Assembly: GCA_044433115.1 (NCBI GenBank)
Contig: JAWXTY010000026.1
Location: forward strand, 1-29,783
DNA: 29,783 nucleotides
Direction of reading: 5' to 3'
Origin: CAKUIA01 sp044433115
GTDB taxonomy: Bacteria > Verrucomicrobiota > Verrucomicrobiia > Opitutales > Intestinicryptomonadaceae
Both the position numbers and the translations under genes were made by a program. Positions 16,306 through 24,977 of the stretch are shown piece after piece; the stretch's first letter is position 1; each line of letters begins with the position of its first letter. The notes under the pieces are model-generated. The model saw only the letters and a list, made by a program, of their open reading frames with translations, ran no database searches and was not told the DNA's origin.

Positions 16306-17735
16306 AAATTGCCCTATTGAGAAATTTTATAATCGCAACGCTATTGCTTATATCTATATATGCAATATACAACTGGCGTGTGGGCGAGTTGAATTTACCT
16401 GAATTTGCTGCAAAAGATAGAGATGGAGCAACTGCAAGAAAGGCTCAAAGTCAAAATATAAATATAGGCGAGTCTTTTGAGAAATTTGAAGAGGAGGCGA
16501 TTTATTCAGATTTATCTTGGACTCAGTTTAGAGGAGCTAATAGGGATAATATAGTAAAGACTGCTGGCGAGCTGGATTTTGATTTTAATAAGAATGCCCC
16601 AAAAGTTTTGTGGCGAGTGCCTCTTGGTCAAGGATATGCGTCGCCTGCTATATACAATGGCTTAGTTTATGTATTGGACTACGACGAGCAAGAGGGGGCA
16701 GATATGCTCAGGTGTTTCAATTTTGAAAATGGCAAGGAGCTTTGGCGTAGGTGGTATAAGGTGAGTATCAAGCGTAACCACGGAATATCTCGAACTGTGC
16801 CTGCTGTTGCAGATGGAGTTGTTGTGAGCTTTGCACCTTTTGGACACTTAATGGCTCTCGACGCAAAGACAGGCGACTTGCTTTGGTCTAAGGACTTAGT
16901 TGCTGAATATGGCTCAGTCATACCTCAGTGGTACGCAGGGCAATGCCCACTTATAGATAACAAAACTGTAGTTATCGCTCCTTCTGGCAAAGATGTACTT
17001 TTAATGGGCTTAGACTTACATACAGGCGAAGTCCTTTGGCAAACAGAAAATACTGAAGCTTTAAATATGTCGCACTCATCTATAATGATTGCAGAAATCG
17101 AGGGCGAAAAACAATATATATACGGAGCTTTGGGAGGCACAGTTGGCGTATCTGCAAGCGAGGCAGGCAAGCTCTTGTGGATAAATAAAGACTTTAAGCC
17201 TAATGTATTCGCACCTTCGCCAGTGTATCTAGGAGACGCAAAGTTCTTGCTTACAGCAGGATATGGAGCAGGTGGGGCTTTGTTGCAAATAGAAAAAAAT
17301 GGCGACACTTGGTCTAGCACGCTATTGAAAAAATGGAAGCCAAAGGAGGCAATTTCCTCAGAACAGCAAAGCCCTATATTTCTTAATAATAAGATTTATT
17401 CCATAATGCCCAAAGACGCAGGTATGAATAATTCAAGGTTTATTTGTGCAGACGCAGAGGCGAACACTTTGTATACATCAGGTACAGACTTCAAGTTTGG
17501 CTTAGGTCCTTATATATTTATAGACAACACATTTTTGGTCTTAGATGACGAGGGCGTGCTTTATTCTCTAAAGGAAGAGGGCAATACTGTTAAGGTTTTG
17601 AGCTTTGCTAAGATACTAAATGGACACGACTCTTGGGGACCTTTAGCTTATGCCGATGGCAAAATCATAGCTAGGGATATGGACGAGATGGTCTGTGTTG
17701 GCTTTGCAAAAAAGGAGGATAAAGATGAGAACTAA
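16302..17735 (+). CDS. Membrane-anchored PQQ-like beta-propeller protein
   Basis: A 477-residue protein with one N-terminal membrane segment (about 9-25) and no evident cleavage site, so it is probably anchored in the inner membrane with a periplasmic propeller. After a charged linker (residues 40-70) comes WTQFRGANRDNI, the opening motif shared with the other large propellers in this operon. Blades such as LMALDAKTGDLLW and LMGLDLHTGEVLW identify PQQ-like repeats. No CxxCH or vicinal cysteine pair is seen. It starts within the cyclase stop codon (ATGA). A scaffold, sensor or substrate-binding role for the operon's product is possible; I cannot choose between them. Confidence 0.8.
   Translation: MKIALLRNFIIATLLLISIYAIYNWRVGELNLPEFAAKDRDGATARKAQSQNINIGESFEKFEEEAIYSDLSWTQFRGANRDNIVKTAGELDFDFNKNAPKVLWRVPLGQGYASPAIYNGLVYVLDYDEQEGADMLRCFNFENGKELWRRWYKVSIKRNHGISRTVPAVADGVVVSFAPFGHLMALDAKTGDLLWSKDLVAEYGSVIPQWYAGQCPLIDNKTVVIAPSGKDVLLMGLDLHTGEVLWQTENTEALNMSHSSIMIAEIEGEKQYIYGALGGTVGVSASEAGKLLWINKDFKPNVFAPSPVYLGDAKFLLTAGYGAGGALLQIEKNGDTWSSTLLKKWKPKEAISSEQQSPIFLNNKIYSIMPKDAGMNNSRFICADAEANTLYTSGTDFKFGLGPYIFIDNTFLVLDDEGVLYSLKEEGNTVKVLSFAKILNGHDSWGPLAYADGKIIARDMDEMVCVGFAKKEDKDEN
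17712..17719 (+). promoter_or_regulatory. Strong Shine-Dalgarno deciding the start at 17725
   Basis: AAGGAGGA lies 5-6 bases before the ATG at 17725, inside the end of the preceding gene. It fixes the start of the small propeller gene and rules out the in-frame GTG at 17695. It is the clearest ribosome binding site in the operon, where most genes start by stop-codon overlap. Confidence 0.8.
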
Positions 17736-18390
17736 GCTATTTAAAGCTATTTCAGCTCTAGCCCTTATTGCAAGCTTTGCCTTGTTGGGTTTCTTTATTT
17801 TGAATATGCCTAAAGCACCCAAAGCTAATATTAAGGAAAGGGTAGCCCCAGACTTGAGCGTATTCTTTGCAGATATGAGCAAGTTGAATTTGCCAGAAAA
17901 TATATTTATATCTTCAGCAAAAAAGTATGAGGGCAAATATTATATAGCAGATGCCATTGCTAAAAAAGTTTATTGCATAGACGGAAATTCAAATATTTTG
18001 TGGGAGAGCAAAGGGCAAGATAGCTTCATATTGCCTAATAGAAAATTCCCTTTGGATATTAGCGAAGATGGCAATTTGTGGGTTGCTAACACTGGAAAAT
18101 TTCGCTTGGAGCAACTCGATTTAAATACAGGTAAGTTCATTGCTTCTTGGCAAGCGAGAGATAAGCTCAAAGGTTGTTGTAACCCAGTTGGCTTAGTTGC
18201 CCTAAGTGGAGGTAGGTTCTTGGCTATGGAAAAGGGTGTGAATTTGCTTAAGCTATTTAATCCAGATGGCTCAACTGAAATTTTAGGAAAACTAAGTGGC
18301 AATTGGCTAGACTATGAAGTCGAAAAAGAAAATGACAAAATTATATATTGCGATGGCTTAGAATTGAAATATTTAACTTTAGAAGATTGA
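17725..18390 (+). CDS. Small membrane-anchored NHL-like beta-propeller protein
   Basis: A 221-residue protein. An N-terminal membrane helix (about 7-26) is followed by a periplasmic domain with repeats of the kind NLWVANTGKFRLEQLDLNTG and NPVGLVALSGGRFLAMEKG, resembling NHL/six-bladed propellers more than PQQ-like ones. The repeat number is small, so it may be a partial propeller or need a partner. It has a CC pair in KGCCNPVG near residue 150. The gene overlaps the preceding one by 11 bases and lies 6 bases before the NapG-like ferredoxin, so a structural role near that electron carrier is plausible. The exact family is uncertain. Confidence 0.65.
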   Translation: MRTKLFKAISALALIASFALLGFFILNMPKAPKANIKERVAPDLSVFFADMSKLNLPENIFISSAKKYEGKYYIADAIAKKVYCIDGNSNILWESKGQDSFILPNRKFPLDISEDGNLWVANTGKFRLEQLDLNTGKFIASWQARDKLKGCCNPVGLVALSGGRFLAMEKGVNLLKLFNPDGSTEILGKLSGNWLDYEVEKENDKIIYCDGLELKYLTLED

Positions 18391-18396
18391 TTAAAA

Positions 18397-18942
18397 ATGG
18401 CAGACAATAAAAAATATTTAACAAGAAGAAATGCAATTAAGACAGGTGTCCTTGGTATGCTTGGGCTTATTGGAGCAAAGGGCTTAACTAAGGAGAAGGA
18501 AGGCTTTTGGCAGATAGACCCTGCAAAGTGCGTAAAGTGTGGATTGTGCGAGACAGAGTGCGTAAAGCCAATTTCGGCTGTAAAGTGTAAGCACCAATAT
18601 GAGTCTTGTGGCTATTGCGATTTTTGTAGTGGATTTTATCACGAAGGCAGGACTGCCCTTGATACTTCTGCCGAAAATCTACTTTGCCCAAGAGACGCTC
18701 TAAAACGTAAATTCATTGAAGAGCCTTATTTTGAATATCAAGTCGATGAAGATTTATGCACAGCTTGTGGCAAGTGCGTAAAGGGTTGTGCCGACTTTGG
18801 AAATGGCTCTTTGTTCCTGCAAGTTAGCAGAGAAGAATGTTTGAATTGTAATGAGTGTACTATAGCAAAGGTATGTCCAAGCGACGCTTTTGTTAGGGTG
18901 GGCGAAACAACTCCATATATATACAAGAAAGCAGTATTCTAA
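18397..18942 (+). CDS. NapG-like polyferredoxin with Tat-type signal
   Basis: A 181-residue protein. TRRNAIKTGVLGMLGLIGA at the N-terminus resembles a twin-arginine signal (R10-R11, then a mildly hydrophobic helix). Seventeen cysteines follow: C45/C48/C51/C55, C64, CGYCDFC (71-77), C97, C121/C124/C127/C131 and CLNCNECTIAKVC (148-160). That is enough for up to four [4Fe-4S] clusters, as in NapG, the periplasmic ferredoxin of the NapGH quinol-oxidising pair. The next gene is a NapH/NosR-like membrane protein starting on the last base of this stop codon, the same pairing as napGH. No nitrate reductase is present, so the electron acceptor is unknown. Confidence 0.78.
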   Translation: MADNKKYLTRRNAIKTGVLGMLGLIGAKGLTKEKEGFWQIDPAKCVKCGLCETECVKPISAVKCKHQYESCGYCDFCSGFYHEGRTALDTSAENLLCPRDALKRKFIEEPYFEYQVDEDLCTACGKCVKGCADFGNGSLFLQVSREECLNCNECTIAKVCPSDAFVRVGETTPYIYKKAVF

Positions 18943-20147
18943 TGTTAATTACTTTAGCACAAGCTAGATTTCCAAAGCCAGATTTTACTTCAGGCTATGA
19001 GTATCCAAATATGGACTTAGTGCCTTTTTATGCAAGCACAGATTGCTTTAAGTTGTTGTTGTATGTGGCTTTAATGGTATTTGTGGGCTTTGCAATTTAT
19101 AAGTGGCGTTCTAAGAAACTCTTGCTTTTGGCAAGTTTTGTGAGCGTTGCTGTAATTGGTTTTTACCTAAAGGCTTGCCCTTGTCCTGTGGGGCTATTTC
19201 AAACTACTTTCGACTTTATATTAAACGCAGAGGCAAATTATAATATCATTTACTTTTTGATATTCGCTTTGCCTATAGTCTTTGCACTCTTTTGGGGAAG
19301 AGTCTTTTGTGGAGGGGCTTGCCCATTGGGAGCTTTCCAAGAATTACTCTTTATAAAGGAGCTGAAAATCCCTAAATTTATAGATAAACTTCTACGCCTT
19401 GTGCCATATTTTATAATCTGTGCCTGCATAAGCTTTGCCTCAGTTTCGGGACCTGCCATTGCCTGTGCCTACGACCCTATAGTGCCAGTATTTAGAATGA
19501 GTGCCTTTATGAATATGTCTATAGTAAGTGCAGTTTTTGTGATTTTGTGCCTATTCATAAGTCGCCCATATTGCAAGTATTTCTGCCCTTATTCAGTATT
19601 GCTCAAGAGTGCGTCGTATTTATCTAACAAGAGCGTAAAGATAACAAAGGCTAAGTGTATAGGCTGTGCTTTATGCGAGCCAATGTGTCCGAATGGAGCT
19701 ATAATTATACCAGATGGCAAATTTGCTGATGACAAGAAAATTGCGAGAATTAAGAATATAATTTTATTGTTGCCAGCCTTTGTTTTGGTGGGCTTGCTGA
19801 TAGGATATGTCTTTGGATTGGGCTTATACGAATTTCACCCAGCTTTGAATTTATATGCTGATTTGCAAAATTCTGTAGACGATTTTAATACCCAAGTTTA
19901 TTGGCAAAATCATACCTCAATGCAGTATATAGAAGATGTGCTTGTGTCGCTAAGGTGGAAGATGTCTATAAGTTCTGCAATAACGATGGCTGTGATGTCT
20001 TTGCTTGTGGCTTGGGATTTAATTAGAAGTGCCAAAAAGAGGCATTCAACTGAATATGAAGTAGATAGAGGATTGTGCTACTTGTGTGGGCGTTGCTATG
20101 CGTCTTGCCCTGTGGAAGTGCAATCTCAAAAAGAGGAGTCGAAATGA
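18942..20147 (+). CDS. NapH/NosR-like membrane iron-sulfur protein
   Basis: A 401-residue protein with about seven membrane segments (near 35-53, 60-77, 102-119, 153-175, 190-208, 273-293, 343-361). Between them lie the family's cysteine motifs CPCPVG (79-84), CGGACPLGAFQ (123-133) and CKYFCPYSVL (211-220). Two ferredoxin motifs are on hydrophilic parts: C239/C242/C245/C249 and C379/C382/C385/C389. NapH and the NosR C-terminal domain share this layout and pass electrons between quinones or flavins and periplasmic partners. Here it should link a cytoplasmic electron source to the NapG-like protein before it. No FMN-binding NosR N-terminal domain is present. It overlaps both neighbours. Confidence 0.83.
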   Translation: MLITLAQARFPKPDFTSGYEYPNMDLVPFYASTDCFKLLLYVALMVFVGFAIYKWRSKKLLLLASFVSVAVIGFYLKACPCPVGLFQTTFDFILNAEANYNIIYFLIFALPIVFALFWGRVFCGGACPLGAFQELLFIKELKIPKFIDKLLRLVPYFIICACISFASVSGPAIACAYDPIVPVFRMSAFMNMSIVSAVFVILCLFISRPYCKYFCPYSVLLKSASYLSNKSVKITKAKCIGCALCEPMCPNGAIIIPDGKFADDKKIARIKNIILLLPAFVLVGLLIGYVFGLGLYEFHPALNLYADLQNSVDDFNTQVYWQNHTSMQYIEDVLVSLRWKMSISSAITMAVMSLLVAWDLIRSAKKRHSTEYEVDRGLCYLCGRCYASCPVEVQSQKEESK

Positions 20148-21793
20148 AAAAGTTTTTTATAAAATTATCAGCACAAATCGCTGTGTTGTCTCTAATATTT
20201 TGTGTGGTAGTAAGTAGCTTTATGCTCGTGGATTTTATGCGATTTAATGCTGTTGAAGCCCCTGCAAAATCTAAGCTAGATGAGCTTCGTACGCAAATTA
20301 CAGCTACGCCAGAAAATGTGGAGCTACAAACACTTTTTGGCGAGCTTGAATTGATTTATAGACGTGCATATTTTGTAAGCGACGCTCAAATTACAAGTGG
20401 GGCGAGCCTTTTGTTATTCGGCTTTGCAGCCTTTTTGCTATCTTTTGCTTTGAGGGCTTATCTATTGCAAAGCTTGCCAAAATTGCCTGAAAAGGATACT
20501 TTGAAAAAAGAGGAAAAGGCAGAAGATATTTTCATTAAAACCCTTTCAGCTGCGATAGCTCTCAGCTTGATTGCGTCTCTTGGCGTAATTATCAAAGAGG
20601 CTATTCCAAGTGGAGATAGCCAAAGCCAAGAAATTCACGCTCTATATAGCACTCAAGCTGAACTTGACGCAAATTGGACAGGTCTTAGAGGGGCTAGAAA
20701 CGATGGTATTGCCAAGAATTTTACATTGCCAGAAAAGCCTCAAATATCTGAATTGTGGGCGACTAATATTGATATAGAGGGCTTTAATTCTGTGGTTCTT
20801 TTTGAAGATAGAGCATATATAAGTGGTATGCGAGACGAGGCTAGGGTCGTTAAGGCTTTTGATGTCAATACTGGCGAAGAGCTTTGGGAAAAGATTGCAG
20901 ATAAGCAAGTTGAGTCTGCTTACGACGACCAAACAGGGCCCGCTCCTTCAACTATGGTATGCGACGCCCACAGAGCCTACGCAATTTTTCCATCTGGCGA
21001 GCTTTTCGCTTACACAAAGGAGGGCAACTTAGCTTGGCAGAAAAAATTTGCTACCCCTGAAATTAATTATGGATATGCAAGCTCTCTATTGCTAAGCGAA
21101 AATACTATAATCGTTCAAATGACTTTAGACGAAAGTAATGTCGTATACGCCCTTGAAGCAACTAGTGGCAAGGAGCTTTGGAAGTCTCAAAACGACGTGC
21201 ATAGTGCGTCTTGGTCTAGCCCTACTTTTATTGAGTGCGACTCGAAAAAGATTGTTATAGTTATGAGCAGTGCTGAAGTTGTTGCTATAGACTTTTTATC
21301 AGGCGAAATTCTTTGGAAAAATAAATGTATGAGTGGGGAAGTTGCCCCTTCTGTAACATACAAAGATGGCAAGCTCTTTGTTGCAAATGAGTATGTAGCT
21401 GCCTACGCTATAGATGTCTTGACAGGCAAAACTTTGTGGGAAAATTCTTCAGCAATACTCCCTTCTATAGCCTCTGTAGTTGTAGACGAAAAGGCACTCT
21501 ATTTCTTCTCAGCAGGAGGCACTTACACTAAGTTAAGCATAGAAGATGGCAAGCTTGTTTCTGAGAGCGATTTAGATAATGGCATTCATAGTTCGCCTAT
21601 ATTAATTGGCAATAAATTGATTATTTGCGACATTGAAGGGCAAATGTTTATTAGCGACGAAAATGGCAAAATTGAAGAAAGTATCTACGATTTTGAAGAA
21701 GCTGTAAATGCTACCCCTGCCTTTATTGGCGATAAAATTTTGCTAAGATTAGAGGAAAAAATCCTATGCTTAAAGCTTGAGGAGGCACAATGA
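20144..21793 (+). CDS. Polytopic membrane protein with C-terminal PQQ-like propeller
   Basis: Start taken at the ATG at 20144, which overlaps the previous stop (ATGA); 549 residues. Three membrane helices are seen (about 11-31, 85-108, 133-151), with a helical segment containing PENVELQTLFGELELIYRRA between the first two. From residue 175 a beta-propeller begins with ANWTGLRGARNDGI, the same opening motif as the other large propellers, and has blades such as VVYALEATSGKELW, VVAIDFLSGEILW and AAYAIDVLTGKTLW. The three helices put the propeller in the periplasm. Position between the NapH-like protein and the NADH-oxidising subunit suggests it belongs to the membrane redox complex (inference). 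Confidence 0.78.
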   Translation: MKKFFIKLSAQIAVLSLIFCVVVSSFMLVDFMRFNAVEAPAKSKLDELRTQITATPENVELQTLFGELELIYRRAYFVSDAQITSGASLLLFGFAAFLLSFALRAYLLQSLPKLPEKDTLKKEEKAEDIFIKTLSAAIALSLIASLGVIIKEAIPSGDSQSQEIHALYSTQAELDANWTGLRGARNDGIAKNFTLPEKPQISELWATNIDIEGFNSVVLFEDRAYISGMRDEARVVKAFDVNTGEELWEKIADKQVESAYDDQTGPAPSTMVCDAHRAYAIFPSGELFAYTKEGNLAWQKKFATPEINYGYASSLLLSENTIIVQMTLDESNVVYALEATSGKELWKSQNDVHSASWSSPTFIECDSKKIVIVMSSAEVVAIDFLSGEILWKNKCMSGEVAPSVTYKDGKLFVANEYVAAYAIDVLTGKTLWENSSAILPSIASVVVDEKALYFFSAGGTYTKLSIEDGKLVSESDLDNGIHSSPILIGNKLIICDIEGQMFISDENGKIEESIYDFEEAVNATPAFIGDKILLRLEEKILCLKLEEAQ

Positions 21794-24063
21794 TTGAAGA
21801 ATTTATAGGCTCTTTAATTAAAGAATATGGCAAGGACAAATCGGCTATATTGCCAATATTGCAGGCAATTCAAGCCAAATACGCCTACTTGCCAAAAGAC
21901 TTAATTAAGCAATACGCTTTAGCTTCAAGCCTCGCTGAAAATTATATATATTCAGTTGCCTCTTTCTACTCTTCTTTTAGGTTTAAGCAATCTGGCAAAC
22001 ACTCCATAAAAATATGCGTAGGAGCAGCTTGCCATATTAAGGGAGCACCAGATTTATTCGAGGCTTTCACGAAAAAATTGAACTTAAAAGATGGCGAAGA
22101 TACAGACGCTTCGAAAACTTTCACATTGTCGAAAGTTGCCTGCTTGGGTTGTTGTATGCTAGCTCCTGCTGTCTTGATTGATAACACTATATATGGCTGG
22201 GTTGAAGCGAGCCAAATAGACTCGATTTTAGATAGTTTTTTAAATACTAGAGGTCAAGATGGCAAAGGCGAAACGCAAATTGCTAAGGACTTTGATGGCG
22301 AAATTAGGATATGCCTATGCTCTAGTTGCGTGGCAGGTTCGGCTGATAAAATTTATAACAAAATCAAGAGCGAAATTGCAAAGTATAACTATAAGATAGA
22401 TTTAAAAACTGTTAGTTGCAAAGGGTCGTCGTATAGAGTGCCTATGTTTGAGGTCTTAACTGACAATGGCTTAGTCTTTGATTATAGTGGAGTTAGCGAA
22501 TTTGATGTAGAGAAAATTTTGCGTAACCATTTTAAATCCTCAGGTTTTTCTAAACTAAAAGTTCAGCTTCGAAAGCTTGTAGATAATATTTATTCTAAGG
22601 ACGAAAGTCTTTGCTCTTGTTCTAAAGATGATGGATTTTTTGCTAAGCAAAAACGTGTTACAACTAAGTACGCAGGCGAATTTCCTCCCTTAGACTTAGA
22701 TGCTTATAAGGCAAATGAGGGCTTTGACGCTCTCGAAAAAGCAAGGCAAATGGGGGCTAATTGGGTCTTAGAACAACTAAATATTTCTGGTCTAAGAGGT
22801 AGAGGCGGCGGCGGCTTTCCTACTTTTCGTAAGTGGGATATGCTCACTAAACGTGGCAAAACTAGATACTTAATATGCAATGCCGACGAGGGCGACCCTG
22901 GGGCTTTTATGGACAGAATGCTTATTGAGTCTTTCCCATTTAGGGTTTTAGAGGGTATCTTTATTGCAGCTGAATGTCTTGAAGTAACAGGCGTAGTAAT
23001 TTATATACGACAAGAGTATATTAAGGCTATAGAAATTTTAGAAGAGGCTCTTAAAAAAGTCGAAAGTATTATAAATGGCAAGTTCTTTGTAAAGCTTTTT
23101 AAGGGTGCTGGAGCTTTCGTATGTGGCGAGGAAACTGCATTGATTGCGTCTTTACACGGCTCGAGGGGCGAACCTATGTTGCGTCCTCCTTATCCTGTGG
23201 ACTCAGGTTATAAGGCTTTGCCTACCATTATTAATAATGTCGAAACCTATGCAAACTTGCCTTGGATTATCTTAAATACTGGTAGCGAATTTGCGAAGAT
23301 TGGCACTGAAACTTCCAAGGGAACAAAAACTTTTGCCTTAGCTGGTAAAATTAAACGAGGTGGCTTAATTGAAGTGCCTTTGGGTATGACTCTTCGTGAA
23401 ATTTTGTACGATATTGGAGGAGGCTCTTTGGAAAATAGAAAGCTTAAGGCTGTTCAAATTGGAGGACCTTCTGGTGGCTGTATCCCTGAGCGACTTTTTG
23501 ATATGAAAGTCGATTATGAGGAAATTCAAAAGGCAGGAGCTATAATGGGTTCTGGTGGGCTTGTTGTCTTGGACGACACAGATTGTATGGTAGACTTGTG
23601 TGCGTATTTCTTGGAATTTGTGATAGACGAGTCTTGTGGAAAATGCACAGCTTGCAGGGTTGGCACTTCTAAAATGCTAGAAATTATTAAGCGTATACAA
23701 GATGGCAAAGGCAAGTTGAGCGACTTAGATGAGCTTGAAAGCTTGGGTAATTTTATAAAAACAGCCAGCCTTTGTGGCTTGGGTAAAACTGCTCCGAACC
23801 CACTTTTGAGTTGCTTAAAGTATTTTAAAGACGAATTTGTTGAACATATAAATGGTGTATGCAGAGCTGCAAAGTGCAAGAAACTTAGTAAGTTTGTAAT
23901 TAACGACTCTTGTATAGGTTGCACTAAATGTGCTCAAGCTTGTGCAAGCGAAGCTATTGCTTTTGAGCCATTTAAGAAACATAGTATTGATTTAGATAAA
24001 TGCACGAGATGTGGAGTTTGTAGGAATATATGCCCTGTTTCAGCTGTGGAGGTTGTGATATGA
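21790..24063 (+). CDS. NuoE-NuoF-ferredoxin fusion, predicted NAD(P)H-oxidising subunit
   Basis: A 757-residue cytoplasmic protein. Residues 1-150 are a NuoE-type [2Fe-2S] domain (C76, C81, C118, C122). Residues 170-260 are a second thioredoxin-like [2Fe-2S] candidate (C175/C177/C180, C210). Residues 300-690 are NuoF-like, with FMN/NADH motifs GRGGGGFP (337-344), CNADEGDPGAF (363-373), CGEETALIAS (445-454) and the N3-type cluster C616/C619/C622/C662. Residues 700-757 are a 2x[4Fe-4S] ferredoxin (C708-C718, C738-C748). This is the layout of HydB/HndC-type subunits plus a fused NuoE. All key motifs are intact, so NAD(P)H oxidation or NAD(P)+ reduction is likely. No hydrogenase or complex I subunits are near. 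Confidence 0.9.
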   Translation: MIEEFIGSLIKEYGKDKSAILPILQAIQAKYAYLPKDLIKQYALASSLAENYIYSVASFYSSFRFKQSGKHSIKICVGAACHIKGAPDLFEAFTKKLNLKDGEDTDASKTFTLSKVACLGCCMLAPAVLIDNTIYGWVEASQIDSILDSFLNTRGQDGKGETQIAKDFDGEIRICLCSSCVAGSADKIYNKIKSEIAKYNYKIDLKTVSCKGSSYRVPMFEVLTDNGLVFDYSGVSEFDVEKILRNHFKSSGFSKLKVQLRKLVDNIYSKDESLCSCSKDDGFFAKQKRVTTKYAGEFPPLDLDAYKANEGFDALEKARQMGANWVLEQLNISGLRGRGGGGFPTFRKWDMLTKRGKTRYLICNADEGDPGAFMDRMLIESFPFRVLEGIFIAAECLEVTGVVIYIRQEYIKAIEILEEALKKVESIINGKFFVKLFKGAGAFVCGEETALIASLHGSRGEPMLRPPYPVDSGYKALPTIINNVETYANLPWIILNTGSEFAKIGTETSKGTKTFALAGKIKRGGLIEVPLGMTLREILYDIGGGSLENRKLKAVQIGGPSGGCIPERLFDMKVDYEEIQKAGAIMGSGGLVVLDDTDCMVDLCAYFLEFVIDESCGKCTACRVGTSKMLEIIKRIQDGKGKLSDLDELESLGNFIKTASLCGLGKTAPNPLLSCLKYFKDEFVEHINGVCRAAKCKKLSKFVINDSCIGCTKCAQACASEAIAFEPFKKHSIDLDKCTRCGVCRNICPVSAVEVVI

Positions 24064-24977
24064 TTATTAAAATAGATGGAAAAGGTATAGAGGCAAAAGA
24101 GGGTATGACTATACTCGATTGTGCTAAATCAGTGGGTATAAATATCCCAAGCTTGTGCAATCAAAAGGGTATAGGGCATAGGGCAGGTTGTATGATTTGT
24201 GCTGTGTTTGACTTAAAGACAAATAATTTTGTGCCTTCTTGTGTTTTAAAGGCTGTAGATGGGCAAGAGTTTGAATTTGAGACAGATAGGGTTTTAGAAT
24301 TTCGTACGCAATGCTTAAAATTGATACTTCAAGAGCATAAGGGCGACTGCGTTGCCCCTTGCCACAAAGCTTGCCCTTACGGATTTAATATACCTATTTT
24401 CTTGGAATATGTATCTGCAAATAATACTGAGGCTATTGCAAAAATGATGGAAAATGCTCCAGATTGCAAAAATTGTAAACAGCTGTGTATGAAGGTATGT
24501 AGGCGAAATTTAGTCGATAAAGCTGTGGAAATTGTCAGCCTTATTGATATGTATAGAACTGGCGAGCCTACTGCTGAGAAATCTAGGGATAAGCGATATA
24601 GCCACACTTTGGGTAGACCAAGCAAGGAGGACTTGGCTCACTTGGTCGAAACTTCAACTGACAAAAATTCGTGCTTACAGTGTCATTGCAGGAAATCGGA
24701 GGATTGTCAACTTAGAGACTTGGCAACAGAACACAAAATTGGAACTCAAAAAGGCTTGAGCCACAGAGACTTAACAAGGCTTAATTCAGGTAAATATTCT
24801 TTTGAGAGTGCAAAATGCGTGCTTTGTGGAGAGTGTAGCCAAGAAGAGAAATTTTCAATGTGGGGCAGGGGTAATAAAGTATTGCCAAAGCTTTTAGATG
24901 ACGCAGAAATTAGCGAAAAAGAAGCAAAGAACTGCCCTGTTGGTGCAATATCAAGGAACTTTAGTATAAATGATTAG
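24060..24977 (+). CDS. 2Fe-2S ferredoxin/GltD-type Fe-S domain protein (NuoG-like partner)
   Basis: Start at the ATG at 24060 (305 residues), overlapping the previous stop. The N-terminus is a [2Fe-2S] domain like that of NuoG/HydA (C33, C44, C47, C61). Next come CVAPCHKACP and CKNCKQLCMKVCRRN (cysteines 97, 101, 105, 136, 139, 143, 147), matching the two-cluster domain at the N-terminus of glutamate synthase small subunits and dihydropyrimidine dehydrogenase (Fer4_20). Then CLQCHCRKSEDCQLRD (205-219), of unclear type, and CVLCGEC with CPVGA (253-295). There is no molybdopterin or H-cluster domain and no flavin domain, so it looks like a pure electron relay for the NuoEF-like protein. Confidence 0.8.
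   Translation: MIIKIDGKGIEAKEGMTILDCAKSVGINIPSLCNQKGIGHRAGCMICAVFDLKTNNFVPSCVLKAVDGQEFEFETDRVLEFRTQCLKLILQEHKGDCVAPCHKACPYGFNIPIFLEYVSANNTEAIAKMMENAPDCKNCKQLCMKVCRRNLVDKAVEIVSLIDMYRTGEPTAEKSRDKRYSHTLGRPSKEDLAHLVETSTDKNSCLQCHCRKSEDCQLRDLATEHKIGTQKGLSHRDLTRLNSGKYSFESAKCVLCGECSQEEKFSMWGRGNKVLPKLLDDAEISEKEAKNCPVGAISRNFSIND

Noticed and set aside
18942..20147. NosR regulator of nitrous oxide reductase
   Set aside because: The N-terminal FMN-binding domain of NosR is missing and no nos genes are present; only the NapH-like membrane part is shared.
21790..24977. Respiratory complex I (nuoE, nuoF, nuoG)
   Set aside because: There are no membrane subunits and no full-length NuoG. The fused NuoE and the C-terminal ferredoxin match HydB/HndC-type proteins better.
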